From positions 62,001-126,000 of the forward strand of contig NW_024427616.1 in NCBI RefSeq assembly GCF_017562075.2: DNA of 64,000 bases, written 5' to 3'. The notes beneath the pieces are model-generated. The model had not been told where the DNA came from, searched no databases, and saw only the letters and a program-made list of their open reading frames with translations. Within the stretch, counting starts at the first letter, position 1. Every line of letters begins with the position of its first letter. This DNA comes from Anopheles merus. Its lineage: Eukaryota > Arthropoda > Insecta > Diptera > Culicidae. The position numbers were made by a program, and so were the translations under genes. Positions 1 through 11,469 of the stretch are shown piece by piece.

Positions 1-1064
1 CGTTATCATCAGGTGGCTATTTTGCAACTTCAATTATTTAAAAAAATCATTATATCCAATATCATGTGTTTTCAAATCGGTTTGGGTAAACAAAAAATCT
101 AAGTAACCATTGCCCTCATTACCCGCGGGCTGGCAGGGTGGCATGGAGCAAGTCCTTTCGCAGCAACGCGCGTTGCTAAGAGAGCTCTGCTCTCACCGCT
201 TTCTCTCTCTCGCTGAATGTTTACTCTCACGATTTTCGATTTTATATATAGTGAGAAGACTAGCTAGATGGCCCGGTTACAGGGTTTTGCAACGGAAACT
301 CCAAGATACATACATACTCCAGGACAGTAACAGGGTTATTAAAACTGACACAAACTTCAAACAATCAATTTCACTTCGGGATGCATTTATAGTAAACTCA
401 TTGGTCTAAGATGATGACGCTCCATCGTGCTCCAAAGGTTTTATTTGGATATGTCTCATAACATTTTTCCGGACGTACGCTTGCAGTGCCTGCAAATTTT
501 CCATGAAACGGTGAAGACTAAGAAAAGTAACAACAGGAGTACATTGAACGGACATCGGTAGCTGAAACGTAATGTGTAGCGCAAATTGTACAATAATAAA
601 ATGCATTTTATTGATGCTGCTTTTTACCTGCAGTTGGTAGCATTACCAAGCAGCAATCGCATAACGGAACACCGGTGTTTTCGTTTGATGAAATATGATC
701 AATATATTAGTGTCTGCCAGACGAAAAGTAAAAAATAAACATAATCCGGAAAACAGAAGGAATAATGAAGCATTATTTTACTCACAGGAAAAACTAATAC
801 CCGCATATCTCATTTAAGCTTTGATAAACATAAAGGAAATGTAGTAGCATTGGAAGCGTAAGAAGAGAAGTGTTTTTACTGGAAAAAATATATTGATTGG
901 GTGTTGATTTTATTTACAATCGACTCAGGATCAATTATACCGTCCTCGATACAAAAAACCTAATGAGAGAAAGATAGTAGAGAGCAAACGGGGTTAATGA
1001 TTAGAGTATTAGATCATTAAAGCAGTATTCATTCCAGTTGCAGGTAGTCGAAGCGAAATGTAAA
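1..1064. other. Unassigned AT-rich sequence
   Basis: No gene or mobile element could be recognised here. A TATA-like run lies near 243-250 after a CT-rich stretch, and some direct repeats of 'acagggtt' occur near 280 and 333. The open frame at 110-409 has no family resemblance. Intron or decayed transposon sequence is the likely content. Confidence 0.4.
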
Positions 1065-1223
1065 TACAGGGTTTTCAATGATATTATTGACGTGTTCAAC
1101 GAGTTGTTGATTCGTTCGGGCATATAATTGACACTTTCAGCGAGATATTGAATTGTTCGGAAGCAGGCGTTGACGAATCAACAACTCGCTGAACACGTCA
1201 ATAATATCATTGAAAACCCTGTA
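1065..1223. repeat. Fold-back repeat with 51-bp arms
   Basis: Positions 1065-1115 and 1173-1223 are reverse complements over 51 bp with one mismatch seen, separated by 57 bp. The outer ends read 'tacagggttttcaatg' and its complement. The unit has the form of a small fold-back MITE or a hairpin left by an inverted duplication. No target-site duplication could be fixed at the ends. Confidence 0.8.
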
Positions 1224-1338
1224 ATATGCATTGCAGTGTTAGTTGGTTTGACAACAGTTGAAATAAATATTGCGACAGAAAGGGTTGATTTGAAGATACC
1301 GGTACTTACATGGTTAATCGCCAACTACTTCCCTCACC

Positions 1339-2499
1339 ATGCGGCAGATCTTGGAGAAGATGACTGAATACAGACACGACACATACCATCTCTTCATCGA
1401 CTTCAAAGCTACATATCATAGCATAGCCAGGGTAAAACTGTATGACGCTATGAGCTCTTTTGGAATCCCGGCCAAACTGATAAGGCTAGTTAGAATGACT
1501 ATGACCAACGTCACATGCCAGGTGAGGGTGGATGGAAAACTCTCAGGACCTTTTGCTACCACCAAAGGTCTGCGCCAGGGGGACGGGCTTGCTTGTCTCT
1601 CATTCAACCTGGCGCTAGAGAGAGCCATCCGTGACTCGAGGGTGGAGACTACGGGAACCATCTTCTATAAGTCAACCCAGATCCTGGCATACGCTGATGA
1701 TATAGACATCACTGGTCTGTGGCTCTCCTATGTAGCAGAAGCCTACCAAGGGATCGAGCAGGCGGCAGAGAACCTCAGACTCCAGATAAACGAGGCAAAG
1801 ACCAAACTGATGGTGGCAACATCAGCGGGCCCGCCAACAAATAATCAGAATCTACGTAGGCGTGACGTGCAGATAGGTGAACGCACTTTTGAAGTCGTCC
1901 CACAATTCACCTATCTGGGATCAAAGGTCAGCAACGACAATAGCATGGAAGCTGAGTTGTGCGTAAGGATGCTGGCTGCCAACCGGTCTTTCTACAGCCT
2001 GAAAAATCAGTTCACCTCAAAGAACTTGTCGCGACGGACGAAGCTGGGACTATATAGTACCAATATAGTTCCAGTACTCACATACGCCTCTGAGACATGG
2101 ACACTGTCCAAATCTGACGAAACCCTCTTAGCCGCGTTCGAGAGGAAGATGCTCAGAAGGATACTTGGCCCCGTATGTGTGGAAGGACAATGGAGGAGCC
2201 GCTATAATGACGAGCTATACGAGATGTACGGCGACCTCACTGTCGTACAGCGTATCAAGCTCGCCAGGCTCCGGTGGGCTGGCCATGTTGTACGCATGGA
2301 AACGGATGACCCAGCCCGTAAAGTCTTTTTAGGCTGTCCACAAGGACAGAGGAGGCGTGGTAGGCTCAAATTGAGGTGGCAAGATGGCGTGGAGGCGTCC
2401 GCCATTAAGGCCGGGATAACGGACTGGCAGACGAAGGCGCGAGACCGTGAGCGGTTACGGACACTCCTGAAGCAGGCCAAGACCGCAAAGCGGTTGTAG
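1339..2499 (+). CDS. Non-LTR retrotransposon reverse transcriptase, 5'-truncated
   Basis: This 386-residue frame carries the second half of a non-LTR retrotransposon ORF2, the enzyme that copies element RNA into DNA at the target site. Motif A is seen as 'LFIDFKATYHSI', where the usual second Asp of the motif is His. Then come 'GLRQGDGLACLSFNLAL' and the catalytic 'ILAYADDIDITG'. The C-terminal part has 'FTYLGSKVS', 'FERKMLRRILGPV' and 'RLRWAGHVVRME', typical of the insect elements often mis-annotated as craniofacial development protein. The endonuclease domain is absent, so the copy is 5'-truncated and the ATG is an internal Met. After the stop, 'taagtaagtaag' at about 2507-2520 is a short microsatellite tail that marks the 3' end. 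The clade (RTE-like or I-like) is uncertain. Confidence 0.85.
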   Translation: MRQILEKMTEYRHDTYHLFIDFKATYHSIARVKLYDAMSSFGIPAKLIRLVRMTMTNVTCQVRVDGKLSGPFATTKGLRQGDGLACLSFNLALERAIRDSRVETTGTIFYKSTQILAYADDIDITGLWLSYVAEAYQGIEQAAENLRLQINEAKTKLMVATSAGPPTNNQNLRRRDVQIGERTFEVVPQFTYLGSKVSNDNSMEAELCVRMLAANRSFYSLKNQFTSKNLSRRTKLGLYSTNIVPVLTYASETWTLSKSDETLLAAFERKMLRRILGPVCVEGQWRSRYNDELYEMYGDLTVVQRIKLARLRWAGHVVRMETDDPARKVFLGCPQGQRRRGRLKLRWQDGVEASAIKAGITDWQTKARDRERLRTLLKQAKTAKRL

Positions 2500-2520
2500 C
2501 GCCGGAAAAGTAAGTAAGTA

Positions 2521-2753
2521 AGGTATTGTTGACGGTTGTGGTCCGTCCAACACTACAGCAACAGGCACAGCTGAGACATTCGGGACTTGCTCGACTAATG
2601 CTGTTGCTCCAGATGAGGTAGAAACAGTCTGGGCCATGCGTTTTCGGGCCCTATACAGTGCCTGTAGTTTACTTTTATGTCTTGCTTTCCTTTCGTCAGG
2701 TGTCTCTTCCGGAGGGGTTAAGTATCGAGCATTATCAGACGGTGCTGGAGCTG
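2521..2753 (-). pseudogene. Exon-like remnant A (downstream exon)
   Basis: Read on the minus strand, an open frame starts just after a good 3' splice site ('tttaattgaatttcag', ending at 2754). It encodes 'TPPEETPDERKARHK' followed by 'STSSGATALVEQV' and 'VVLDGPQPS'. It is cut at 2521 by the tail of the neighbouring retrotransposon. The same motifs recur in remnant B, so the two are diverged duplicates. The family is not recognised; a transposon-encoded protein or a host gene with repeated exons are both possible. Confidence 0.45.
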
Positions 2754-2831
2754 CTGAAATTCAATTAAAAGTAGAGAACAAATCATTAAAGAAGTGGTAC
2801 GATGTTAACAATTAAATATAGTAGATAATAC

Positions 2832-3036
2832 CTGATATTGATAATCCCACCAGTGATGTTGTTGACGGTCGTGGCCCGTCCACCACTACAGCAACCGGGA
2901 CTTGTTCTACTGCTGCTGTAGCTCCAGATGAGGTAGATTAAGCCTAGAACATGTGATTTTGTTCTTGTCGTTTTCTTTTGTGTCTTTCTTTCCATTCGTC
3001 AGGTGTGTCTTCCGGAGGAGTTTGACAGTTAAACAT
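2832..3036 (-). pseudogene. Exon-like remnant B (upstream exon)
   Basis: The minus strand reads 'TPPEDTPDEWKERHK', then two stop codons, then 'STSSGATAAVEQVPVAVV', 'DGPRPSTTS', ending at a consensus 5' splice site (CAG|GTATTA, exon end at 2832). A 78-nt gap (2754-2831) with intron-like ends separates it from remnant A. The stops show decay. Its upstream side is cut at 3036 by a pogo-like repeat end. Product unknown. Confidence 0.4.
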
Positions 3037-3037
3037 A

Positions 3038-3185
3038 CAGTGAACCCTCTCTTATTTGACACCTCTCCAATTTGAGAAACCTCTCTTATTTGAACATTTT
3101 TCACAGTCCCTTGATTTTCAGTACATTTTTGTCCCTCTAATTTGGAAAACCTCTGAAATCTGTATCCCTCTTATTTGTGTATGGT
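3038..3185 (+). repeat. pogo/Tigger-like terminal repeat fragment
   Basis: After a TA dinucleotide the sequence begins 'cagtgaaccctctcttattt' and repeats variants of 'cctctcttatttga' and 'cctctaatttgga'. Short ends starting CAGT next to TA and followed by such repeats are typical of pogo/Tigger (Tc1-mariner) elements. No matching opposite end was found, so this is a fragment. Confidence 0.45.
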
Positions 3186-4212
3186 GTTGCCATAGTTATT
3201 GAAAGATGTATGCTTAAATTGGCGATTCTGTTCGCAGTTTCCTATAGCAACAGTTAAGGCTGCATACTAAATGTTCTGTTTCTTTCTAGTTTGTATGTAC
3301 CTTTCATTCACTTTCAAAATGTTGTACTTGGTATGCTTTCCGTTTGGAGCCTGCCATTTTCTACACTTTCGTAACTGTTTGTTTTCGTAACTGCGGAAAT
3401 GTTTTTTTTTTTGGAATCTATAGCCTTCAAATCTTTGTTTTAACCCAAGAACTGGCTGCCACGTAGGTTTTTCTTGCTTCTTTCTTCGTGCTACGCCCGA
3501 GTAAAACCACATACAATTTCTACGATATTTCGTTAAAACTTCTAGGCATACTGGATTTTGTTATGGAACAAACCGTCAAATTGTGTGTCGTTGTATTGGT
3601 GAGAAAGAACACACTAAGCCCACCTGATATATACACTCACTTTGAAAATGATACTTCTTAAAGCATCGAATTCTAGATCCACGCATTCATTCGACAATCA
3701 CGGAAAAATATAATTTGACACGATGATATTTTTCGGCTACAATCATTTGACTTTTTGATTTTGCCGTACGTCAAGTGAGCTAGATCTTCATCGAAAATGG
3801 GTCCTTTTTCGTGTTTTCGCGTGAATTTCTATACTCCTGTAAGAGAACACCATTTTCCTGGTGGACTGAGTGAAAATATCAAGTGGTCCAATGGCCAAGT
3901 ATCAGTAAATGCATGATTAAGCAGTTCTGGCGTCTCATGAAAAAATGTCAAATGACATTCATTCTACATTTTTTGCAATCATGTCATCGCAAAAGCATTG
4001 ATTGTTATTGCACAAATGATTGTCGCTTTTGGAAAGTCGTGTCATGGTAACCATGAATATCAAAAAATGATTTTAACTGCGAATATCATAAAAAAATGTC
4101 GACACTTAACAACACTGGGTGCAGGAGGCCATCTTCAAAGCAACGATGGAAATAACGCCTGCTAAGTCCGCTAAATAGAAATACTGGCGTTGAACAATGA
4201 ATGTACTATGTC

Positions 4213-4213
<1 letters not shown>
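3186..4213. other. Unassigned AT-rich sequence
   Basis: Nothing recognisable was found. A minus-strand frame at 3267-3512 encodes a basic, Lys/Arg-rich 81-residue peptide without known motifs and may be chance. Several 'aaaaaatg' and 'tgtca' repeats near 3930-4110 suggest a decayed MITE. Confidence 0.35.

Positions 4214-4305
<92 letters not shown>
4214..4305. repeat. (GT)n microsatellite
   Basis: A pure GT run of about 92 bp. The open frames over it (Val-Cys or His-Thr repeats) are artefacts of the dinucleotide repeat. Confidence 0.98.
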
Positions 4306-4307
<2 letters not shown>

Positions 4308-4478
4308 TTAGATTTTTATTTATGAACATGAAATTCAAACAACAGGATGAGAGGATTCTGCTGCTTCTTTTTTTTTTAATTTTTGTTTGTCGATATGAGG
4401 AAGCAAGAAACCAGAGCAACCAATAAGAAACATACCCTCACCGTAAAGGCGTCCCCGTAACAGCACCTCCGTAACAGT

Positions 4479-5719
4479 CCGCTGCGCAAAGCGACGGAAG
4501 AAATCATGCCGTTCTGAGAATTTTATCATGCCATCTCTTTCCCTCCAACGGCAAATTTGTCAAGCAGCTCGTCGAGCTACCCGTCCCTGGCTCTGCCTCG
4601 TACCCCTCACCTGAACGCGCTGCCGTAGGTTTGGATGTGTTGGTGCATCAGACGGCCAATCGCTGTCAGCCGTCGTCCGTGCTTTTCCCTCCATAGCGCC
4701 ATCTCTTTCTCGCGTGTGGTCAATGCTCGCGAGCTGTGGCGCCTAAAAATGCCGTTAACAAACATTGCGGCGATGAAGTTGCATTTTTACAAATCAAACC
4801 AAAAAATCGCAATGAGTTCAAACACTGAAATATAAAAATGACTAAGGAATCGCTAGTTTACGCAGGAGGGTTTGCTGTGCAACGCGCAGAATCCTAATCC
4901 GCATTAACACGTTCAGTCCGGCGCTGATTTTCATGAGCTTACCGTTCCGCCGGCATCTAGAACGCAAGCTGAACCGTCAGCGCATGGGTGTGTACGTGCG
5001 TGTGTATGCACTTTCGCCAAATGTGTTTTCTTCCGGAATATTATGGTCCATCGGTCAAAACAGGAAGGTGTTTATGACAGTGGCGAAAGGACGAGTTGAG
5101 GTCCATGTAAATGGTAACTGATGACCGCGAGGAGGGGGTACTGGCACACAGCTGTTTGGAGATTGAACAGTATAATTAAATCAGGGGCGCGGGGGGGGGG
5201 TGGCCAAGGGACCCCTACGATCATCGGTCACAGGCCTTAAAATTGTTGCCGGCATGGGGGAGGGGGAGGGCTGTGCAAATGGTTCTCCAGCCACGGGGCC
5301 CCAACGACATGATTCATGATAACTAGTCCAAACCAACAAGCCACCAGATTCTGGACGGACAGGTGCAGCACCATACGCGCACCGTAATAAACAAATCCAG
5401 AATCCTCTTTTGTATGAATTCAATTCAAAATGTTGTTTCCACTTGCGTCCGCTAGCTGAATTAGAAATAAATGTGCAACATATCACACGCACGTTTGCTT
5501 AGATCGTGTGTCTTTTTAATACCCCAACAGCAGAGCCGATCGCAAAGATGCCAATGCCAATGGTTGTATTGTCTCTCAACATCGAAAATGCGTGGTACTT
5601 TGTAGCCGCAGCGGATGAAAATGTACACATCAGAATCAAATAGTTTTGGGGTTTCCAAACGCACGCACACACACAATGACACAAACACGCGCGCGCAAAC
5701 TCACACACAAACACGCACG

Positions 5720-5778
<59 letters not shown>

Positions 5779-6714
5779 ACGCGCGCGCGCACATGCATGA
5801 AAGCGCGCACGCCAGCACGCACGCACGCACACACACACGCACGTACGCGCGCCCGCGAGCATGAAAGCGCGCACGCCAGCACGCACCCACGAAAGCACGC
5901 ACGCGAGCACGCACCCCGAAGTCGCGCAAGCACGCACTCCCCCCCTCCCCAACACTAGACCACCCCCCCCCCGCATGATCGATTACGGCTACCTTATCGA
6001 TAGAACGGTTGGTTCAGCTTTCTTGTAGCATCCTCAACCCTAGCGCCGGGCGGGGAGGGGGATCGCGACATGATAGAGTGAACGGTCACTTTCCCCGCGC
6101 TGTGTGTGTGTGTGTCGTGGCCGAAAACTCGAGACAGATTTAGGCATATTTTAAAAAAAAATATTTTATTGCCACTATACACTGTGCTACATGATGCATA
6201 GATGGTCGTTGAAGCATCAAACATGTTCAAATTAAAAAAATATTAGATTAGTGTTAGACGTTCTCCTACGCTTGTTTTAAGTAGGCTTCTTCACCCTCAA
6301 TTGGCAGGGGCATCGAATGGTCTCATCAGCAGCGGCACGAAATAAAATAAACCATCAATACACCGATAACACTTTAAATCCCAATCCAGCTTCTCCCACA
6401 GCGCCTCAAGGTCACACACTGATTAATAAATGCTAACACCCACCAATAACAATACACAACCGCAATGCACATATATGAATCAACGCATACACCACAACAC
6501 CCAATCAGCTGGCGGCAGGAAGGCACGGGCAGAAGCGCAAGTAAGGCAAGGCAGGTTGAGGGAGGGAGAAGAAGCGGACGAAAAAATGGACGCCAATAAT
6601 TTTAAATTTTTTGACCGTTTTTTTTTGCTCCACCGCCATAAATAGTTCGTCCATTTCGCCAACAGATGGCGCTAACCCTGCGCAGGAATCGCTGAAGTCC
6701 AGCGCGGGAGACCA
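4479..6714 (+). repeat. R repeat copy 1
   Basis: This is the first of seven copies of a noncoding interspersed unit in the window. It begins 'cgctgcgcaaagcgacgg' and ends in a conserved block (poly-T, 'gctccaccgccat', 'ctgaagtccagcgcgggag'). The core has (CT)n and (AC)n runs (5726-5780) and Ala/Arg-like CG-rich 'cgcacgccagcacgcac' repeats up to about 5930. No frame is conserved among the copies, so it is not coding. The short outer match 'CGCTGCGCAAA' at both sides of the family suggests a DNA transposon or MITE; the class is unproven. R2 follows directly, head to tail. Confidence 0.75.
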
Positions 6715-8097
6715 CCCGCTGCGCAAAGCGACGGAACAAATCAAGGCGTTCGGAGAATTTGATCATGCCTTCCTTTTCTCTGTAACGGCAAATTTGTCAA
6801 GCAGCCAGTCGAGCTACCCGACCCTGGCTCTGCCTCTTACCCCTCGCCTGAGCACGCTGTCGAGGGTTTGGATATGTTAGTGCGTCAGACGGCCAATCGC
6901 TGTCAGCCGTCGTCCGTGCTTTTTCCCTCCATAGCGCCATCTCTTTCTCGCGTGTGGTCAATGCTCGCGAGCTGTTGTGGCGCCTAAAAATGCCGTTAAC
7001 AAACATTGCGGCGATGAAGTTGCATTTTCACAAATCAAACCAAAAAATCGCAATGAGTTCAAACACTGAAATATAAAAATGACTAAGGAATCGCTAGTTT
7101 ACGCAGGAGGGTTTGCTGTGCAACGCGCAGAACCCTTATTCGCATTAACACGTTCAGCCCGGCGCTGATTTTCATCAACTTTCCTTTCCGCCGGCATCTA
7201 GAACGCAAGCTGATTGTGAAACCGGCATACTGGAAAGTCCACTGGCTGTCCCTGGGGCCTGCCATCGAACTGAACGTGTTAAGCATTAAGCGTAACTTTG
7301 TTACACTAAGCTTTTGCTTTCGTATGGTTTAGATTACACAGATATGCTGAGCCGTCAGCGCATGGGTGTGTACGTGCGTGTGTATGCACTTTCGCCAAAT
7401 GGGTGTTCTTCCGGAATATTATGGTCCATCGGTCAAAACAGGAAGGTGTTTATGACAGTGGCGAAAGGACGAGTTGAGGTCCATGTAAATGGTAACTGAT
7501 GACCGCGAGGAGGGGGTACTGGCACACAGCTGTTTGGAGATTGAACAGTATAATTAAATCAGGGGCGCGGGGGGGGGTGGCCAAGGGACCCCTACGATCA
7601 TCGGTCACAGGCCTTAAAATTGTTGCCGGCATGGGGGAGGGGGAGGGCTGTGCAAATGGTTCTCCAGCCACGGGGCCCCAACGACATGATTCATGATAAC
7701 TAGTCCAAACCAACAAGCCACCAGATTCTGGACGGACAGGTGCAGCACCATACGCGCACCGTAATAAACAAATCCAGAATCCTCTTTTGTATGAATTCAA
7801 TTCAAAATGTTGTTTCCACTTGCGTCCGCTAGCTGAATTAGAAATAAATGTGCAACATATCACACGCACGTTTGCTTAGATCGTGTGTCTTTTTAATACC
7901 CCCAACAGCAGAGCCGATCGCAAAGATGCCAATGCCAATGGTTGTATTGTCTCTCAACATCGAAAATGCGTGGTACTTTGTAGCCGCAGCGGATGAAAAT
8001 GTACACATCAGAATCAAATAGTTTTGGGGTTTCCAAACGCACGCACACACACAATGACACAAACACGCGCGCGCAACCTCACACACAAACACGCACG

Positions 8098-8178
<81 letters not shown>

Positions 8179-9040
8179 ACGCGCGCGCGCACATGCATGA
8201 AAGCGCGCACGCCAGCACGCACGCACGCACACACACACGCACGTACGCGCGCCCGCGAGCATGAAAGCGCGCACGCCAGCACGCACCCACGAAAGCGCGC
8301 TCGCGAGCACGCACCCCCGAAGACGCGCAAGCACGCACTCCCCCCCTCCCCAACACTAGACCCCCCCCCCCCCCGCATGATCGATTACGGCTACCTTATC
8401 GATAGAACGGTTGGTTCAGCTTTCTTGTAGCATCCTCAACCCTAGCGCCGGGCGGGGAGGGGGATCGCGACATGATAGAGTGAACGGTCACTTTCCCCGC
8501 GCTGTGTGTGTGTGTGTGTCGTGGCCGAAAACTCGAGACAGATTTAGGCATATTTTTAAAAAAATATTTTATTGCCACTATACACTGTGCTACATGATGC
8601 ATAGATGGTCGTTGAAGCATCTAACATGTTCAAATTAAAAAATATTAGATAAGTGTTAGACGTTCTCCTACGCTTGTTTTAAGAAGGCTTCTTCACCCTC
8701 AATCGGCAGGGGCATCGAATGGTCTCATCAGCAGCGGCGCGAAATAAAATAAACCATCAATACACCGATAACACTTTAAATCCCAATCCAGCTTCTCCCA
8801 CAGCGCCTCAAGGTCACACACTGATTAATAAATGCTAACACCCACCAATAACAATACACAACCGCAATGCACATATATGAATCAACGCATACACCACAAC
8901 ACCCAATCAGCTGGCGGCAGGAAGGCATAGGCAGAAGCGCAAGTAAGGCAAGGCAGGGTGAGGGAGGTAGAAGCAGCGGACGAAAAAATGGGCGCCAATA
9001 TTTTTAAATTTTTTGACCGTTTTTTTGCTCCACCGCCATC
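6715..9040 (+). repeat. R repeat copy 2
   Basis: Same family and orientation as R1 and abutting it. It has a longer (CT)n run (about 8104-8154) and a (TG)n run near 8503-8519. The right end is cut at about 9040, where an inverted copy (R3) begins. R1 and R2 lack the SINE-like module present in R3-R7. Confidence 0.75.
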
Positions 9041-11187
9041 TGGCCAGCGCAGATTTTGGCTGGTCTCCCGCGCTGGACTTGGCGAAATGGACGAACTATT
9101 TATGGCGGTGGAGCAAAAAAAAACGGTCAAAAAATTTAAAAATATTGGCGCCCATTTTTTCGTCCGCTGCTTCTACCTCCCTCACCCTGCCTTGCCTTAC
9201 TTGCGCTTCTGCCCGTGCCTTCCGCTGATTGGGTGTTGTGGTGTATGCGTTGATTCATGTATGTGCATTGCGGTTGTGTATTGTTATTGGTGGGTGTTAG
9301 CATTTATTAATTAGTGTGTGACCTTGAGACGCTGTGGGAGAAGCTGGATTGGGATTCAAAGTGTTATCGGTGTAATGATGGTTTATTTTATTTCGCGCCG
9401 CTGCTGATGAGACCATTCGATGCCCCTGCCAATTGAGGGTGAAGAAGCCTATTTAAAACAAGCGTAGGAGAACGTCTAATACTAATCTAATATTTTTTTA
9501 TTTGAACATGTTTGATGCTTCAATGACAATCTAAGCATCATGTAGCACAGTGTATAGTGGCAATATTTTTTTTAATGTGCCAAAATATGTGTCTAGTTTT
9601 CGGGTCTTGACACACGCACACACACAGCACGGGTAAAGTGACCGTTCATTATATTATGTCGCGATCCCCGCCCGGCGCTTTGGATGAGGATGCGCTGCAA
9701 GATAGCTGAACCAGCAATCCGATAAGGTAGCCGTAACCGATCATGCGGAAGGGAGGGGGGGGGGGGATTGGTGTTGAGTGCGCGCTCGCGTGCGCGCTTT
9801 CGGGGGTGCGTGCTGGCGTGTGCGCGTACGTTCATGTGTGCGCGTGTGTGTGTGTGTGTGTGTGAGTGCGTGCGTGCTGGCTTGCGCGCGTTCATGCATG
9901 TGTGCGTGCGTGTTTGTGTGTGTGTCTGTATGCGTGCGTGCGGAAACCTCAAAACTGTTTGATTCTGATGCGTACATTTTCATCCATAGCGGTTACAAAG
10001 TCCATGCATTTTCAATCTCGCTACCTGAGAGACAACACAACCATTAGATTGGCACCACCATCTTTGCGATCGGTTCTGCTGTTGGGGGTGTTAAAAAGAC
10101 ACACGATCGAAGCAAACGTGCATGTGATACGTAGCACATTTCTTTTCAATTCAGGTAGGCTAGTGGAAACAAAAAATGAAATAAACTCATACAAAAGAGA
10201 ATGTCTGTCCGTCCAGAATCTGGCGGCTTGTTGGCTTGGAGTCGGTATCATGACGCCGTGCGGCCGGCACTGCCTTGGAACGGGTAAAGCTCGGTAGGTT
10301 CATGTCCTTTGGTCAATTGTATTCCGTGCATTTGTCGCGCCACGGCCGCAGACCCGGCAGCAACAAAGTCAAGATAAACTCTTCCCCGGTACGGATGGCG
10401 CTTCAAAGTTCTTTTTTTTATTATTCTTGTCATTACGGCCTACGCGATCATGTTGGCCTTTTCATGACTTGACGTACACGTAGCCGGATAGTCAACCCTT
10501 GCTACGGCGGACGGTTCATACGCGGTTAGAACCCACGACGGGCATGTAGATGTGCGGAATGATGGCGGTGCCGCGGGCCCGCTCCTATCCAGCGTGCAAC
10601 TTGCACACTGCCACACTGTCTCCTGCCCGGTGCATACGCAGCAGGCAGGAGGAAGGATGCACCTCCACAACAAAAAAAAAACACCGTCATGAACCAGCGG
10701 CGGATCTAACGGTAGACGGACTAGGCGGTCGCCGAAGATCTCTAGTATGTAGTATGGCGTATGTTTACAAGTGGACAGAGTATTAGCGACAAGGGACCCC
10801 GAAAAGATGGTCGTTGGGGTCCCGTGGCTGGAGAATCATATGAACTCATTGCGCTTTTTTGATTTGATTTATGAAAATGCTACTTCTTCGCCGCAATGTT
10901 TGTTAACGGTTTTTTTAAGCGCCACAACAGTTCGCGACCATTGACCACACGCGTGAAAGAGATAGCGCTATGGAGGGAAAAAGCACGGACGACGGCTGAC
11001 AGCGATTGGCCGTCTGATGCACTAACACATCCAAACCTTCGACAGCGCGCTCAGGCGAGGGGTAAGAGGCAGAGCCAGGGTCGGGTAGCTCGACTGGCTG
11101 CTTGACAAATTTGCCGTTAGAGAGAAAAGAAAGGCATGATAAAATTCTCCGAACGCCTTGATTTGTTCCGTCGCTTTGCGCAGCGGG
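9041..11187 (-). repeat. R repeat copy 3, inverted
   Basis: Reverse-orientation copy, ending 'ccgtcgctttgcgcagcggg' at 11187. It holds the SINE-like module ('cacgacgggcatg' near 10530, A-rich tail near 10410) and lacks the 'gactaaggaatcgctag' module of R1/R2. Together with R2 it makes an inverted pair with arms of about 2.1-2.3 kb and almost no spacer. Confidence 0.75.
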
Positions 11188-11469
11188 CTGTTTTACACGC
11201 GCGCTTCACTAACACCTATACAAATACCGTGCTTTGACGAGCCGTCTGTGAATGTGTATGTGTTTTTCAGCGAGCTCAACAACTTGGAGCTGCTCGTCAC
11301 ATCGTGTTGTCTCGCTTACACTACAGCATCGAACCATCGCTCCGTATGTCCCCCCTCCTACGCGTACAAAACCACCAGTACAGCGCGACGCTTTGTCGGA
11401 GATGGTTGTGCGCGTTTTGTTCTGAGTCCCGCGCACAGTGTTTGTGCGCTGGTGTGCATTTCGTTCAAA
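11188..11469. other. Unassigned sequence before cassette
   Basis: No family was recognised. The stretch is rich in short open frames without conserved motifs. It may be the upstream part of the cassette that follows, because cassette copy 2 is cut at the equivalent of about 11470. Confidence 0.3.

Noticed and set aside
110..409. 99-residue frame at the left edge
   Set aside because: No homology recognised, low-complexity Leu/Arg composition, no splice or start context.
5499..5976. Cys/Ala/Arg- or His/Thr-rich open frames in R repeats (also 8014-8430, 28771-29242, 38664-39137, 41642-42083, 48104-48358)
   Set aside because: They translate CA/GT and CG-rich microsatellite cores and differ in frame and length among R copies.
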